A stretch of DNA of 64,000 bases from Kitasatospora sp. NBC_00458 (GTDB lineage Bacteria > Actinomycetota > Actinomycetes > Streptomycetales > Streptomycetaceae). Made by a program: the position numbers and the translations under genes. The stretch covers positions 2,046,001-2,110,000 of the forward strand of contig NZ_CP107904.1 in NCBI RefSeq assembly GCF_036013975.1, read 5' to 3'. Shown one piece after another: positions 17,293-24,749 of the stretch; within the stretch, counting starts at the first letter, position 1, and each line of letters opens with the position of its first letter. The notes below the pieces were generated by a model. That model ran no database searches and was not told the origin of the DNA. It saw nothing but the letters and a program-made list of their open reading frames with translations.

Positions 17293-18369
17293 GTGTTCGT
17301 CGCCTGGAGGGACCTGGGGTTCGCCAAGGGGCGGTTCGCCCTGATGGGAACCGTCATCGTACTGATCACCGTGCTGGTCGGCCTGTTGTCGGGCCTGACC
17401 GCCGGGCTGGGCCGGCAGAACACCTCGGCGATCACCGGGCTGCCCGCCGACCACCTGGCCTTCGCCAGGCCGGCCGACGGGCAGAAGCTGTCGTTCACCG
17501 ACTCCCAGCTGTCCGCCGAGCAGTGGCAGGGCTGGGCCCGGACCCCGGGCGTCGCCTCCGCGGAGCCGCTCGGCATCACCACCACCAAGGCGGCGGCCGG
17601 GGCGCGCACCGCGGCGCTCTCCGTGTTCGGCGTGCCGGACGGTTCGGCGCTGGCACCGCAGGGCGCGCTGCTCGGCCCCGGCCGGGCGGTGCTGTCGCAG
17701 ACCGCGGCGGAGGACCTCGGCGGACTGCGCCCGGGTGACGCGTTCACCCTCGCGGGGCGACCGCTGACGGTCGCGGCGGTGGCGGGCGACGCCTCGTACA
17801 GCCACACCCCGGTCGTCTGGGCGAGCCTCGCCGACTGGCAGCAGGCCGCCCCGGGCGGCGCCGGCCACTCCACCGTGATCGCGCTCACCACCGCTCCGGG
17901 CGCCGACCTGGCCGCCGCCGACGCCCTCCTCGGCACCGAGACGCGCAGCAGGGCGGACGCGCTCTCCGCGATCGGCTCCTACACCTCCGAGAACGGCTCG
18001 CTCCAGCTGATGCGCGGCTTCCTGTTCGCCATCTCGGCCCTGGTGATCGGCGCCTTCTTCACCGTCTGGACGATCCAGCGCAGCGGCGACATCGCCGTCC
18101 TGAAGGCGCTCGGCGCCTCCACCCGCTACCTGCTGCGGGACGCCCTGGGCCAGGCGGTGGTGCTGCTCGTCCTGGGCACCGCCGCCGGCACGGCGATCGC
18201 GGCCGGTCTCGGCGCGCTGATCGGCCCGGCGGTGCCGTTCGTCCTGGACGCGCCGACCGTGCTCGTCCCGGCCGCCGTGATGATCGCGCTCGGCGCGGTC
18301 GGCGCGGCCCTGTCCGTCCGCCGGATCACCGCCGTCGACCCGCTGACCGCCCTGGGGAGTGCCCGATGA
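17293..18369 (+). CDS. FtsX-type ABC transporter permease
   Basis: A 358-residue permease of the MacB/FtsX type: one membrane helix near 17-38, a large extracytoplasmic domain (about 40-240) and three C-terminal helices, including RGFLFAISALVIGAFFTVWT and LLVLGTAAGTAIAAGLGAL. The short cytoplasmic segment GDIAVLKALGASTRYLLRDA is the ATPase contact. I chose the GTG at 17293 because TAGGG lies 6 bases upstream and it directly precedes the conserved WRDLGFAKGRF. It overlaps the ATPase gene by 4 bases. Such pairs usually export or extract lipids, peptides or antibiotics. Confidence 0.88.
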   Translation: MFVAWRDLGFAKGRFALMGTVIVLITVLVGLLSGLTAGLGRQNTSAITGLPADHLAFARPADGQKLSFTDSQLSAEQWQGWARTPGVASAEPLGITTTKAAAGARTAALSVFGVPDGSALAPQGALLGPGRAVLSQTAAEDLGGLRPGDAFTLAGRPLTVAAVAGDASYSHTPVVWASLADWQQAAPGGAGHSTVIALTTAPGADLAAADALLGTETRSRADALSAIGSYTSENGSLQLMRGFLFAISALVIGAFFTVWTIQRSGDIAVLKALGASTRYLLRDALGQAVVLLVLGTAAGTAIAAGLGALIGPAVPFVLDAPTVLVPAAVMIALGAVGAALSVRRITAVDPLTALGSAR

Positions 18370-19046
18370 CCCTGCACCTCGACCGCGTCACCCTCACCTA
18401 CCCGGACGGCGACGGCCGGCTGACCGCCCTGGACGAGGTCTCGCTGACCGTCCCGAAGGGCACGGTCACGGCGGTGGTGGGCCCGTCCGGCTCCGGCAAG
18501 TCCAGTCTGCTGGCGGTGGCCGCGACGCTGATCGCCCCGGACTCCGGCCGGGTGGTGGTGGACGGCGTGGAGACGGCCGGGCTGGACCGCAGCGCGCTCA
18601 CCGCACTGCGGCGGGACCGGATCGGCATCGTCTTCCAGCAGCCCAACCTGCTGCCCTCGCTCACCGCCGCCGAACAGCTCCAGGTGATGGCCCACCTGGA
18701 CGGCCGCTCCCCGCGGGCCGCCCTGCCCCGGGCGCTGGAGCTGCTGGACGCGGTCGGCCTCCGCGGGCAGGCGGCCCGGCGGCCGCACCAGCTCTCCGGC
18801 GGTCAGCGCCAGCGCGTCAACATCGCCCGCGCGCTGATGAACGACCCCACCATGCTGCTGGTGGACGAGCCGACCAGCGCCCTCGACCACGAGCGCGGGG
18901 CGGCGGTCCTGGACCTGTTGACCGCCCTCACCCACCGGCGGGCGACGGCCACCGTGCTGGTCACCCACGACCGGACCCACCTGACGGCGGTCGACCAGGT
19001 CGCCGAGGTCCGCGACGGCCGGCTGACCGTCCCAGCGGCGGTCTGA
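18366..19046 (+). CDS. ABC transporter ATP-binding protein, LolD/MacB type
   Basis: A 226-residue ATPase: Walker A GPSGSGKSS (about 39-47), Q loop FQQPNLLPS, signature LSGGQRQRVNIARAL, Walker B MLLVDEPTSALD and switch His in VTHDRTH. It is translationally coupled to the FtsX-type permease. The pair lies opposite a two-component system and forms an exporter-like unit with it. Confidence 0.93.
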   Translation: MTLHLDRVTLTYPDGDGRLTALDEVSLTVPKGTVTAVVGPSGSGKSSLLAVAATLIAPDSGRVVVDGVETAGLDRSALTALRRDRIGIVFQQPNLLPSLTAAEQLQVMAHLDGRSPRAALPRALELLDAVGLRGQAARRPHQLSGGQRQRVNIARALMNDPTMLLVDEPTSALDHERGAAVLDLLTALTHRRATATVLVTHDRTHLTAVDQVAEVRDGRLTVPAAV

Positions 19047-19058
19047 CCCCGGCTGCCG

Positions 19059-19655
19059 CTACTTCTTGGCCGCGAGCACGTCGTCCACCGACAGCGTCAC
19101 CGGTGCCCCGATCGACTCGGGCAGCGTGAACGACTGCCCGGGGTGGTGGACGGCGTGCACGCGGTAGTCCCCGCCCTGCGGGTCGGTGAGCACCATGACC
19201 CGCTGGTTCGTCCGGTCCACGATCACGTAGACCGGGACCCCGGCGGAGGCGTAGGCGGCGGGCTTCTTCTTGAGGTCGTCACCCAGGTTCGACGACGTGA
19301 CCTCGACGACGAGCCGGAAGACCACCGGGTCGTAGCAGTTGTGCTCGACGAGGTGGTCGTCGCTGTTCGCGTCGAGGATCGCCAGGTCGGGCACGGCGAA
19401 GTCCGACGGCCCGTCCGGCAGCCAGATCCCGACGTTCTGGAAGACCTCCGTCTCCTCGCCGTCCAGACCTGCCGCGAACAGCCGGCGCATGAGCCGGGTC
19501 AGCGATCGGCCGTGCTGCATGTCGGGCGGCGGGGTCACGGTGATCTGGCTCCCGATGATCTCGACCCGGTAGCCGGTGAACTGGTCGGAGATCAGCTCGG
19601 CCACTTCGAGCAGGCTCGGCTGCTCCACGGGTCCTTCCACGGTGGCGGCGGACAC
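19059..19655 (-). CDS. Uma2-family (DUF820) PD-(D/E)xK-type protein
   Basis: A 198-residue protein of the Uma2/DUF820 family, which has a restriction-endonuclease-like fold. The conserved acidic residues are in VPDLAILDA and LVVEVTSSN, followed by KKKPAAYASAGVPVYVIVD, the expected catalytic-lysine region and core strand. The GTG at 19653-19655 is preceded by GGAGG at 6 bases, better than the upstream ATGs. The family is expanded in Streptomyces and cyanobacteria and its function is not established. It is not obviously linked to its neighbours. Confidence 0.85.
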   Translation of the reverse strand: MSAATVEGPVEQPSLLEVAELISDQFTGYRVEIIGSQITVTPPPDMQHGRSLTRLMRRLFAAGLDGEETEVFQNVGIWLPDGPSDFAVPDLAILDANSDDHLVEHNCYDPVVFRLVVEVTSSNLGDDLKKKPAAYASAGVPVYVIVDRTNQRVMVLTDPQGGDYRVHAVHHPGQSFTLPESIGAPVTLSVDDVLAAKK

Positions 19656-19698
19656 GGAGTTCCTCCTCGCTGCCGATGTCGGGAACATCATCGTAGGA

Positions 19699-19716
19699 CC
19701 GGGGGCCCTCCCCCGG
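19699..19716. terminator. Hairpin downstream of the GntR gene
   Basis: CCGGGGG (19699-19705) pairs with CCCCCGG (19710-19716) around four bases. It lies 36 bases past the end of the leftward GntR gene. Confidence 0.5.
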
Positions 19717-19752
19717 CCCGATCACCGCAACTCACCCGAACGGGCGACTCCC

Positions 19753-20466
19753 CTACCGCGCCCGCAGCCGAAGCGCCGGACGGGCCTCCTCCGCCGCCTC
19801 CTCCTGGCCCTCCGCCCACAGCGAGCGGACGTGGCTGAGGTGGCGGGACATGCAGTCCTCGGCGCCGGGGGCGTCACCGGAGATCATCAGGTCGAGCAGC
19901 GCCAGGTGCTCCTCCGCCGAGGACACCAGCTCGCCGCGCTCGGCGAGGCGGTTGAGGCCGTAGAGGCGGGAGCGCTTGCGCAGGTCCCCGACGACCTCCA
20001 CCAGGCGGGCGTTGCCGGCCAGCCCGAGCAGGTCGAGGTGGAACTGGCGGTCGGCCTCCAGGTAGCCGATCAGGTCGTGCTTGCCGGCCGCGACGACGAT
20101 CGCCTCGGCCTGCGGGCGCAGCGCCTCCAGCTGCTCGGCGGTGGCGGAGCGGGTGACCCGGCCGATCGTCGGGACCTCGATCAGGGCGCGGATCTCGGTG
20201 AAGTCGTCGAGGTCCCGCTCGGTCAGCTCGGTGACCCGGAAGCCCTTGTTGCGGACGGCCTCGACCAGGCCCTCGCGGGCGAGGTCGAGCATGGCCTCGC
20301 GGACGGGGGTGGCGGAGACGCCGAAGTCGGCGGCGAGCGCGGGCGCGGAGTAGACCACTCCGGGGCGGAGTTCACCGGAGATCAGGGCCGCGCGGAGCGC
20401 GTGGGCGACCTGGTCGCGCAGCCTCTCCTGGACGGAGATCAGGGTGCGGGGTTTGAGGTCGGCCAT
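19753..20466 (-). CDS. GntR/FCD-family regulator, probable regulator of hydroxyproline use
   Basis: A 237-residue GntR-family regulator of the FadR/FCD subgroup. The winged helix-turn-helix occupies about 15-75 (ALAADFGVSATPVREAMLDL) and the alpha-helical FCD ligand domain follows, with metal/ligand-binding residues in DRQFHLDLL, EEHLALLDL and HLSHV. The ATG at 20464-20466 has GGAGGAA nearby. A GTCAC-cored motif in its own promoter recurs at the two main promoters of the hydroxyproline cluster 8 and 11 kb away, so I infer autoregulation plus control of that cluster. GntR/FCD proteins are known regulators of such clusters in other bacteria. Confidence 0.85.
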   Translation of the reverse strand: MADLKPRTLISVQERLRDQVAHALRAALISGELRPGVVYSAPALAADFGVSATPVREAMLDLAREGLVEAVRNKGFRVTELTERDLDDFTEIRALIEVPTIGRVTRSATAEQLEALRPQAEAIVVAAGKHDLIGYLEADRQFHLDLLGLAGNARLVEVVGDLRKRSRLYGLNRLAERGELVSSAEEHLALLDLMISGDAPGAEDCMSRHLSHVRSLWAEGQEEAAEEARPALRLRAR

Positions 20467-20500
20467 GGTGTTCCTCCGAGTGGGTGCAGAACACCAGCGT

Positions 20501-20528
20501 ACAATGTCACGTTACGTTGAGTGTGCAA
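20501..20528 (-). promoter_or_regulatory. Promoter and operator of the GntR gene
   Basis: On the minus strand, -35 TTGCAC (20523-20528), a 16-base spacer and -10 CATTGT (20501-20506). The motif read as ATGTCACGT on the plus strand (20504-20512), with a GT-C-AC centre typical of FadR-type operators, overlaps the -10 element. This fits autorepression. Confidence 0.5.
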
Positions 20529-20588
20529 CAGTCCGTGATTCGGAGGGCCCGTCGGCGACCGGATCCCGCGCCGGGCCCCATCGTGACA

Positions 20589-20621
20589 GGGCCGCCGACC
20601 GGTGGCAACGGTCGGCGGCCC
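20589..20621. terminator. Terminator after the imine reductase gene
   Basis: GGGCCGCCGACCG (20589-20601) pairs perfectly with CGGTCGGCGGCCC (20609-20621) around seven bases, directly downstream of the leftward imine reductase gene. Confidence 0.75.
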
Positions 20622-20630
20622 CCGACCGCG

Positions 20631-21638
20631 TCACTCTCCGGCCGGATCCCCCGTTCCGGCTCCCTTGAACAGCCCGATCAGGCTGGTCGCGCTGGACCCG
20701 CCGTGCCCGGCCTCGACGCCCCGCCGGAAGGTGTCGGCGAGCAGCCGGGGCAGCGCGCCGTCCACGCCGGAGGCCTCCACCGTGTGCCGGACGTGTTCGA
20801 GGCTGGCGAGGCCCATGGTGAGCCGGTCGACGTCGCCCGCGTGGTGCCCGGCGGCGATGCGGGGGGCGTAGAACGCCAGGAAGCCGGGCATCGAGGCGGC
20901 CGTCGAGGTGGCGTAGGGCAGGAACTCCTCGGCCGAGATGCCGTTGGCCTCCGCGACGGCGGTGGCGTGCAGGTAGCCGGCCAGCGAGGTCCAGAAGAGG
21001 TCCATCTGGATCTGGTAGTACAGCTGGGCGAGCCCGGGGTCGTCGCCCCGGTAGTCGGCGCCGGTGAGCACCTCCAGGGCGGCCCGGTGCTCCCGGAAGC
21101 GCTCGACCGGGCCGCTGTAGAAGGTGGCCGACTCCGGCTTCCCGATGCCGGAGGGCGGCACCTGTACGCCGCCGGTGAGGTGGGCGGCGCCGTGTTCGGC
21201 GAGCCGGCGGGCCGCCTCCCGGGCGCGCTCGGGGGTGTCCGAGCTGAGGTTGACGACGGTCTTCCCGTGCAGGGCGGGTCCGGCGGCGGCGAGGACGTCG
21301 AACACCGCGTCGTAGTCGGTCAGGCTGAGCACGACGAGGTCGTTGGCGGCCACGGCCTCGACCGCGCCCGGCGCGAGGACGGCGCCGCGGGCGACGAGGT
21401 CGTCGGCCCGGCCGGCGGTCCGGTTCCACACCGTGACGGCGTACCCGGCGTCCAGGTAGGCGGCGGCCATCGCCCGCCCCATCGGCCCGAGGCCGATCAG
21501 GGTGACGGATCGCCCGGCCGCGCCCGCCCCGGACCCGGCCCGCTCAGTGCGCTCGACGCCCTCGGCGTGCTTCTCGACGTCCTCGACGTGCTCGACGTGC
21601 TTCTCGGTGTGCTCGGTGTGCTGTGCGGCGGCAGGCAT
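20631..21638 (-). CDS. NAD(P)-dependent imine reductase / 6-phosphogluconate dehydrogenase-like protein
   Basis: A 335-residue NAD(P)H-dependent reductase. The Rossmann motif VTLIGLGPMGRAMAAAYLDA is followed by the imine-reductase-like C-terminal helical domain (YYQIQMDLFWTSLAGYLHAT). Similar proteins reduce cyclic imines or beta-hydroxyacid-derived substrates; the natural substrate is unknown. The ATG at 21636-21638 has GAGGGGA upstream. Residues 7-34 form an unusual charged tract (HTEHTEKHVEHVEDVEKH and onwards) encoded by near-tandem codons. It is divergent from a TetR regulator with two operator copies between them, which presumably represses it. Confidence 0.8.
   Translation of the reverse strand: MPAAAQHTEHTEKHVEHVEDVEKHAEGVERTERAGSGAGAAGRSVTLIGLGPMGRAMAAAYLDAGYAVTVWNRTAGRADDLVARGAVLAPGAVEAVAANDLVVLSLTDYDAVFDVLAAAGPALHGKTVVNLSSDTPERAREAARRLAEHGAAHLTGGVQVPPSGIGKPESATFYSGPVERFREHRAALEVLTGADYRGDDPGLAQLYYQIQMDLFWTSLAGYLHATAVAEANGISAEEFLPYATSTAASMPGFLAFYAPRIAAGHHAGDVDRLTMGLASLEHVRHTVEASGVDGALPRLLADTFRRGVEAGHGGSSATSLIGLFKGAGTGDPAGE
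21550..21623 (-). repeat. Codon-scale repeat inside the imine reductase gene
   Basis: The stretch contains repeated variants of CTCGACGTG and CTCGGTGTG in register with codons. It encodes the His/Glu/Val tract near the N-terminus. The repeats look like local slippage products rather than a domain. Confidence 0.7.
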
Positions 21639-21664
21639 GGAAGTCCCCTCCGAAGGGCTCGCTA

Positions 21665-21720
21665 GAACGAACGCTCTATCCAGGAAGGAAGCTAGCACAG
21701 CACTGGAACGAACGCTCTAT
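21665..21720. promoter_or_regulatory. Duplicated TetR operator between divergent genes
   Basis: GAACGAACGCTCTAT occurs twice, at 21665-21679 and 21706-21720, 41 bases apart. Each copy contains the near-palindrome AGAACGAACGCTCT or its GAACGAACGCTCT core, a pattern usual for TetR-family operators. One copy is close to each divergent gene, so both promoters are likely repressed together. Confidence 0.75.
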
Positions 21721-21744
21721 TTATCGATCGGCTAGACTCGCGCC

Positions 21745-22323
21745 GTGAAGACGACCACCACCGGCACCCGTGAGCGGATCGTCCGGGCCACCTCCCGACT
21801 GCTCCAGCGCCAGGGTTACGAGGGCACCGGCATCAAGCAGATCTCCCGCGAGGCGGAGGCCACCCTCGGCTCCGTCTACCACTTCTTCCCGGGCGGCAAG
21901 CAGGAGCTGGCCGCCGAGGCGATCCGCCACGGCGACCAGGAGTTCGCCGACCTGCTCCGCGCCGGGCTGGACAGCACGGCCGACCCGGCCGAGGCGGTCG
22001 TCGCCTGCACCCGGCTGCTCGCCGACGCGCTGCGCGAGTCCGAGTGGCAGGACGGCTGCCCGATCACCACCACCGCGCTGGAGACGGTCGGCCGGGTACC
22101 GGTCATCGAGGAGGCCGTCGCCGAGGCGTTCGCCCACTGGCGCGCCGTCGTCGAGGAGAAGCTGCACGGCTCCGGGATCGGCCTCACCGACGCCCGCGAA
22201 CTCGCCGCCACCGTCATCAACACCCTGGAGGGCGCGGAGCTGGCCGCCCAGGTGGCCCGCAGCGAGGAGCCGCTCCACCTCACCGGCCGCCACCTGGCCC
22301 GGCTGATCGCCACCTACCGGTAG
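21745..22323 (+). CDS. TetR-family transcriptional repressor
   Basis: A 192-residue TetR-family regulator. The N-terminal helix-turn-helix is IKQISREAEATLGSVYHFFP (about 31-50), and the C-terminal domain has the pattern of TetR_C_33/YcdC-like regulators (DGCPITTTALE). The GTG at 21745 is used. It lies divergent from the imine reductase gene with two matching operators between them, arguing that it represses itself and the reductase. The inducer is unknown. Confidence 0.9.
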   Translation: MKTTTTGTRERIVRATSRLLQRQGYEGTGIKQISREAEATLGSVYHFFPGGKQELAAEAIRHGDQEFADLLRAGLDSTADPAEAVVACTRLLADALRESEWQDGCPITTTALETVGRVPVIEEAVAEAFAHWRAVVEEKLHGSGIGLTDARELAATVINTLEGAELAAQVARSEEPLHLTGRHLARLIATYR

Positions 22324-22710
22324 CCGGGGGGCGGCGGCGACCGCCCGAACCGGACCCCGCCCCCGACCGGCCCCTCCCCCGCTCCGCCGACCGACCCCGC
22401 CCGACCGCGGGCCCCACTCCGCCGACCGGCCCCGGACACGCGAAAGCGGCCGACGTCGCCGGGGATCCCTCCCAGCTCGTCGGCCGCAGCCCCGGCCCCA
22501 CCGCAGAGCGGTCGACCGGGTTCCCGCATGAACGGGCCCGGGTGCCGCCACCACCGGACCGGCGGCGGCACCCGGGCCCCTTCACCAGGACCCTCCGGGG
22601 GCGGGTCGCCCCGCCCCCGGTGCACCGGGCGCGCCGGCCGCACCGGACACGCCCGGTCCACCGGGTCCGGGCCCCGGGGAGCGCCAGACCCCCGGGACCC
22701 CGTTCGGGGA
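22324..22710. other. Gene-free stretch between tetR and the hydroxyproline cluster
   Basis: No credible gene. The stretch is a low-complexity, very GC-rich spacer between convergent transcription units, dominated by the strong hairpin at 22534-22579. Confidence 0.7.
22534..22579. terminator. Strong bidirectional terminator
   Basis: GGGCCCGGGTGCCGCC (22534-22549) pairs perfectly with GGCGGCACCCGGGCCC (22564-22579): a 16-bp stem with a 14-base loop between the convergent tetR gene and the hydroxyproline cluster. Confidence 0.8.
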
Positions 22711-23715
22711 TCAGCGCGAACCGCGCCGATGCACCTCCGCCGCCACCGCGAGGTCCTGCCAGGCCATCCCCACGCTCTTGAAGAACCGGGGACGGTCCGT
22801 CGGCACCGGCGCCTCGCCGCGCACCAGCTCGGCCAGGTTGGCCGGCCGGTCGGCCGCCGTGACGCCCGCCATCAGCAGGTCGCCGGCCTCCCGCAGGGCG
22901 GCGGACCGCGCCTCCACGTACAGGGCGGACCGGCCGACCAGCACCTCGTCCACCTCGCGGGCGTCCACCTCGTGCGAGCCGACCGCCGCGACCGCCGCCC
23001 GGTCCGGCACCAGCGCGCCGTCGAACAGCGGGGTGCGCGCCGTGGTGCAGCAGACCACCACGTCCGCGTCGGCCACGTCGGCCGGCGTGCCGAGGGCCGC
23101 GGCGAGGCCGAGCGCCCGGGCGTACTGGGCGAGCGCCTCGGCCGGGCCCTCGCTGCGGGCGACCACCGTGACCCGGGTCAGCGGCAGGACGTCGACCAGC
23201 GCGTCCAGGTGCCCGTACGCCTGCGGACCGGCCCCGAACAGGACGAGGTGCGCGGCGTCCGGCGCGGCCAGCCGGCGCAGCGCGGCCGCGGTGACGGCGG
23301 GCGTGCGCAGCGCGGTGAGCGCGGCACCGTCGAGCAGGGCGACGGGCTGCAGGGTGGGACCGTCGAGCAGCAGGTAGCTGCCGGTGATCCGGGGCAGTCC
23401 GGCGGCCGGGTTGGCGGGTGCGACTCCGGCGATCTTGACGCCGGTGTACGCGGCGGAGGCGGCCGGCATCAGCAGCAGTTCGCCGGCCGGGACGGGCATC
23501 GCCGAGCGGGCGGGCCCGGCCTCCGGGTCCAGGCCGTCGAGCAGCACCCGTTCGATCGCGGCGACGGCCTGGGCGGGCGTCAGTTCGACGACGCCCTGGC
23601 CGACCGGCTCGACCGGACCGGCCTGCGCCGCCCGGCCGTCGCCCGGCGCGGCGGACCGGAGCGGCTCGGCCTCCGCGCCGGGCGGCACGGGGGTCCCTCC
23701 GAGGTCGTCCGTCAC
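22711..23715 (-). CDS. Ornithine cyclodeaminase-family cyclic imine (pyrroline-2-carboxylate) reductase
   Basis: A 334-residue protein of the ornithine cyclodeaminase / mu-crystallin family with the Rossmann motif LVLFGAGPQAYGHLDAL, VVVCCTTARTPLFDG and GSHEVDAREVD. Members next to proline-racemase-family genes are known to reduce delta-1-pyrroline-2-carboxylate to L-proline, which I take as the likely job. The GTG at 23713-23715 overlaps the previous gene's stop by 4 bases (GTGA), so it is the last gene of the cluster. An ornithine cyclodeaminase or a regulator-like crystallin function cannot be excluded. Confidence 0.75.
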   Translation of the reverse strand: MTDDLGGTPVPPGAEAEPLRSAAPGDGRAAQAGPVEPVGQGVVELTPAQAVAAIERVLLDGLDPEAGPARSAMPVPAGELLLMPAASAAYTGVKIAGVAPANPAAGLPRITGSYLLLDGPTLQPVALLDGAALTALRTPAVTAAALRRLAAPDAAHLVLFGAGPQAYGHLDALVDVLPLTRVTVVARSEGPAEALAQYARALGLAAALGTPADVADADVVVCCTTARTPLFDGALVPDRAAVAAVGSHEVDAREVDEVLVGRSALYVEARSAALREAGDLLMAGVTAADRPANLAELVRGEAPVPTDRPRFFKSVGMAWQDLAVAAEVHRRGSR

Positions 23716-24749
23716 AGCAGGAACCCCGTTCCGAGCCCGTCCTGCGGGTCGAGCAGGAAGCGGTGCTCGCCCGTGCGGTGGGCGGTGCCGGTCACCTCGG
23801 TGACCACGCCGTCGCCCCACGGGTCGCCGCCGGCCAGGACCCGCCCGTCGAACACCGTCCCGACGATCGACTCGTGCCGCAGCTGCTGCCCGGGCGCGAG
23901 CCGGCCCTCGGCGGCGAGCACGGCCAGCCGGGCCGAGGTGCCGGAGCCGCACGGCGAGCGGTCGATCTGCCCGTCCGCGAAGACGGTGACGTTCCGCTGG
24001 TTCAACCCGCCGTCCTCGCTGGGGAGTTCGTCGTACAGGATGACGCCGTAGACGCCCGAGAGCCGCTGGTCGACGGGGTTGCGGACGGCGGGCGAGTCGG
24101 CCAGCGCGGCCTGGATCTCCCGCCCGGCCGCGGTGATCTCGGGCAGCTGCTCCAGGGTGACCGAGAGCCCCAGCGCGGCAGCCGGGAGCGAGGCGTAGCA
24201 GGCCCCGGCGTGCGCGACGGCCACCTCGACGGTGCCGCGCGAGGTCTCGACCGGGAGCTTGAGCTCGCCCACCCAGGCGGGCACGTTGCGGAAGGTCACC
24301 CCGGTGGTCCGCCCGCCGCTGCGGTGCACCAGTGCGGTGACCCGGCCGGACGGGACGTCGATCCGCACCCGGGCGACGCCGTACTCCGGCGCCGCGACGA
24401 GCCCGGAGTCCACCGCCCAGGCGCCGAGCGCGATGGTGCCGTGGCCGCAGGCCGTCGAGTAGCCGTCCTTGTGCCAGAAGAGCACGCCGAGGTCGGCCTC
24501 GTCGTCGTCCGGCGGCACCAGGAACCCGCCGTACATCCCGGCGTGCCCGCGCGGTTCACGGGTGAGCAGGCGGCGCACCTCGTCCAGCGTGCTGGGCCGG
24601 GGCGAGGTGGCGGTGCCGCCCGCGCCGATCGCGATCGCCCGGCGCTCGGCGACGGTGTCGCCCGGGATCACCGGGGCTCCGCCGACCACGATCCGGAACG
24701 GCTCGCCGGCCGTGTGGTAGTCGACCGTGTCGACGTGGTCGACCGGCAT
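23712..24749 (-). CDS. Second proline-racemase-family enzyme (Cys/Cys type)
   Basis: A 345-residue member of the proline racemase superfamily. Catalytic positions are C101 in ACGHGTIALGAW and C267 in DRSPCGSGTSAR. Two cysteines are characteristic of proline racemases and hydroxyproline 2-epimerases. However, the N-terminus (DYHTAGEPFRIVVGGAPVIP) resembles trans-3-hydroxyproline dehydratases, which usually have Thr at the second position. It is coupled to the aldehyde dehydrogenase gene (TGATG) and to the imine reductase gene (GTGA). Its substrate may be proline, 3-hydroxyproline or another hydroxyproline isomer. Confidence 0.8.
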   Translation of the reverse strand: MPVDHVDTVDYHTAGEPFRIVVGGAPVIPGDTVAERRAIAIGAGGTATSPRPSTLDEVRRLLTREPRGHAGMYGGFLVPPDDDEADLGVLFWHKDGYSTACGHGTIALGAWAVDSGLVAAPEYGVARVRIDVPSGRVTALVHRSGGRTTGVTFRNVPAWVGELKLPVETSRGTVEVAVAHAGACYASLPAAALGLSVTLEQLPEITAAGREIQAALADSPAVRNPVDQRLSGVYGVILYDELPSEDGGLNQRNVTVFADGQIDRSPCGSGTSARLAVLAAEGRLAPGQQLRHESIVGTVFDGRVLAGGDPWGDGVVTEVTGTAHRTGEHRFLLDPQDGLGTGFLL

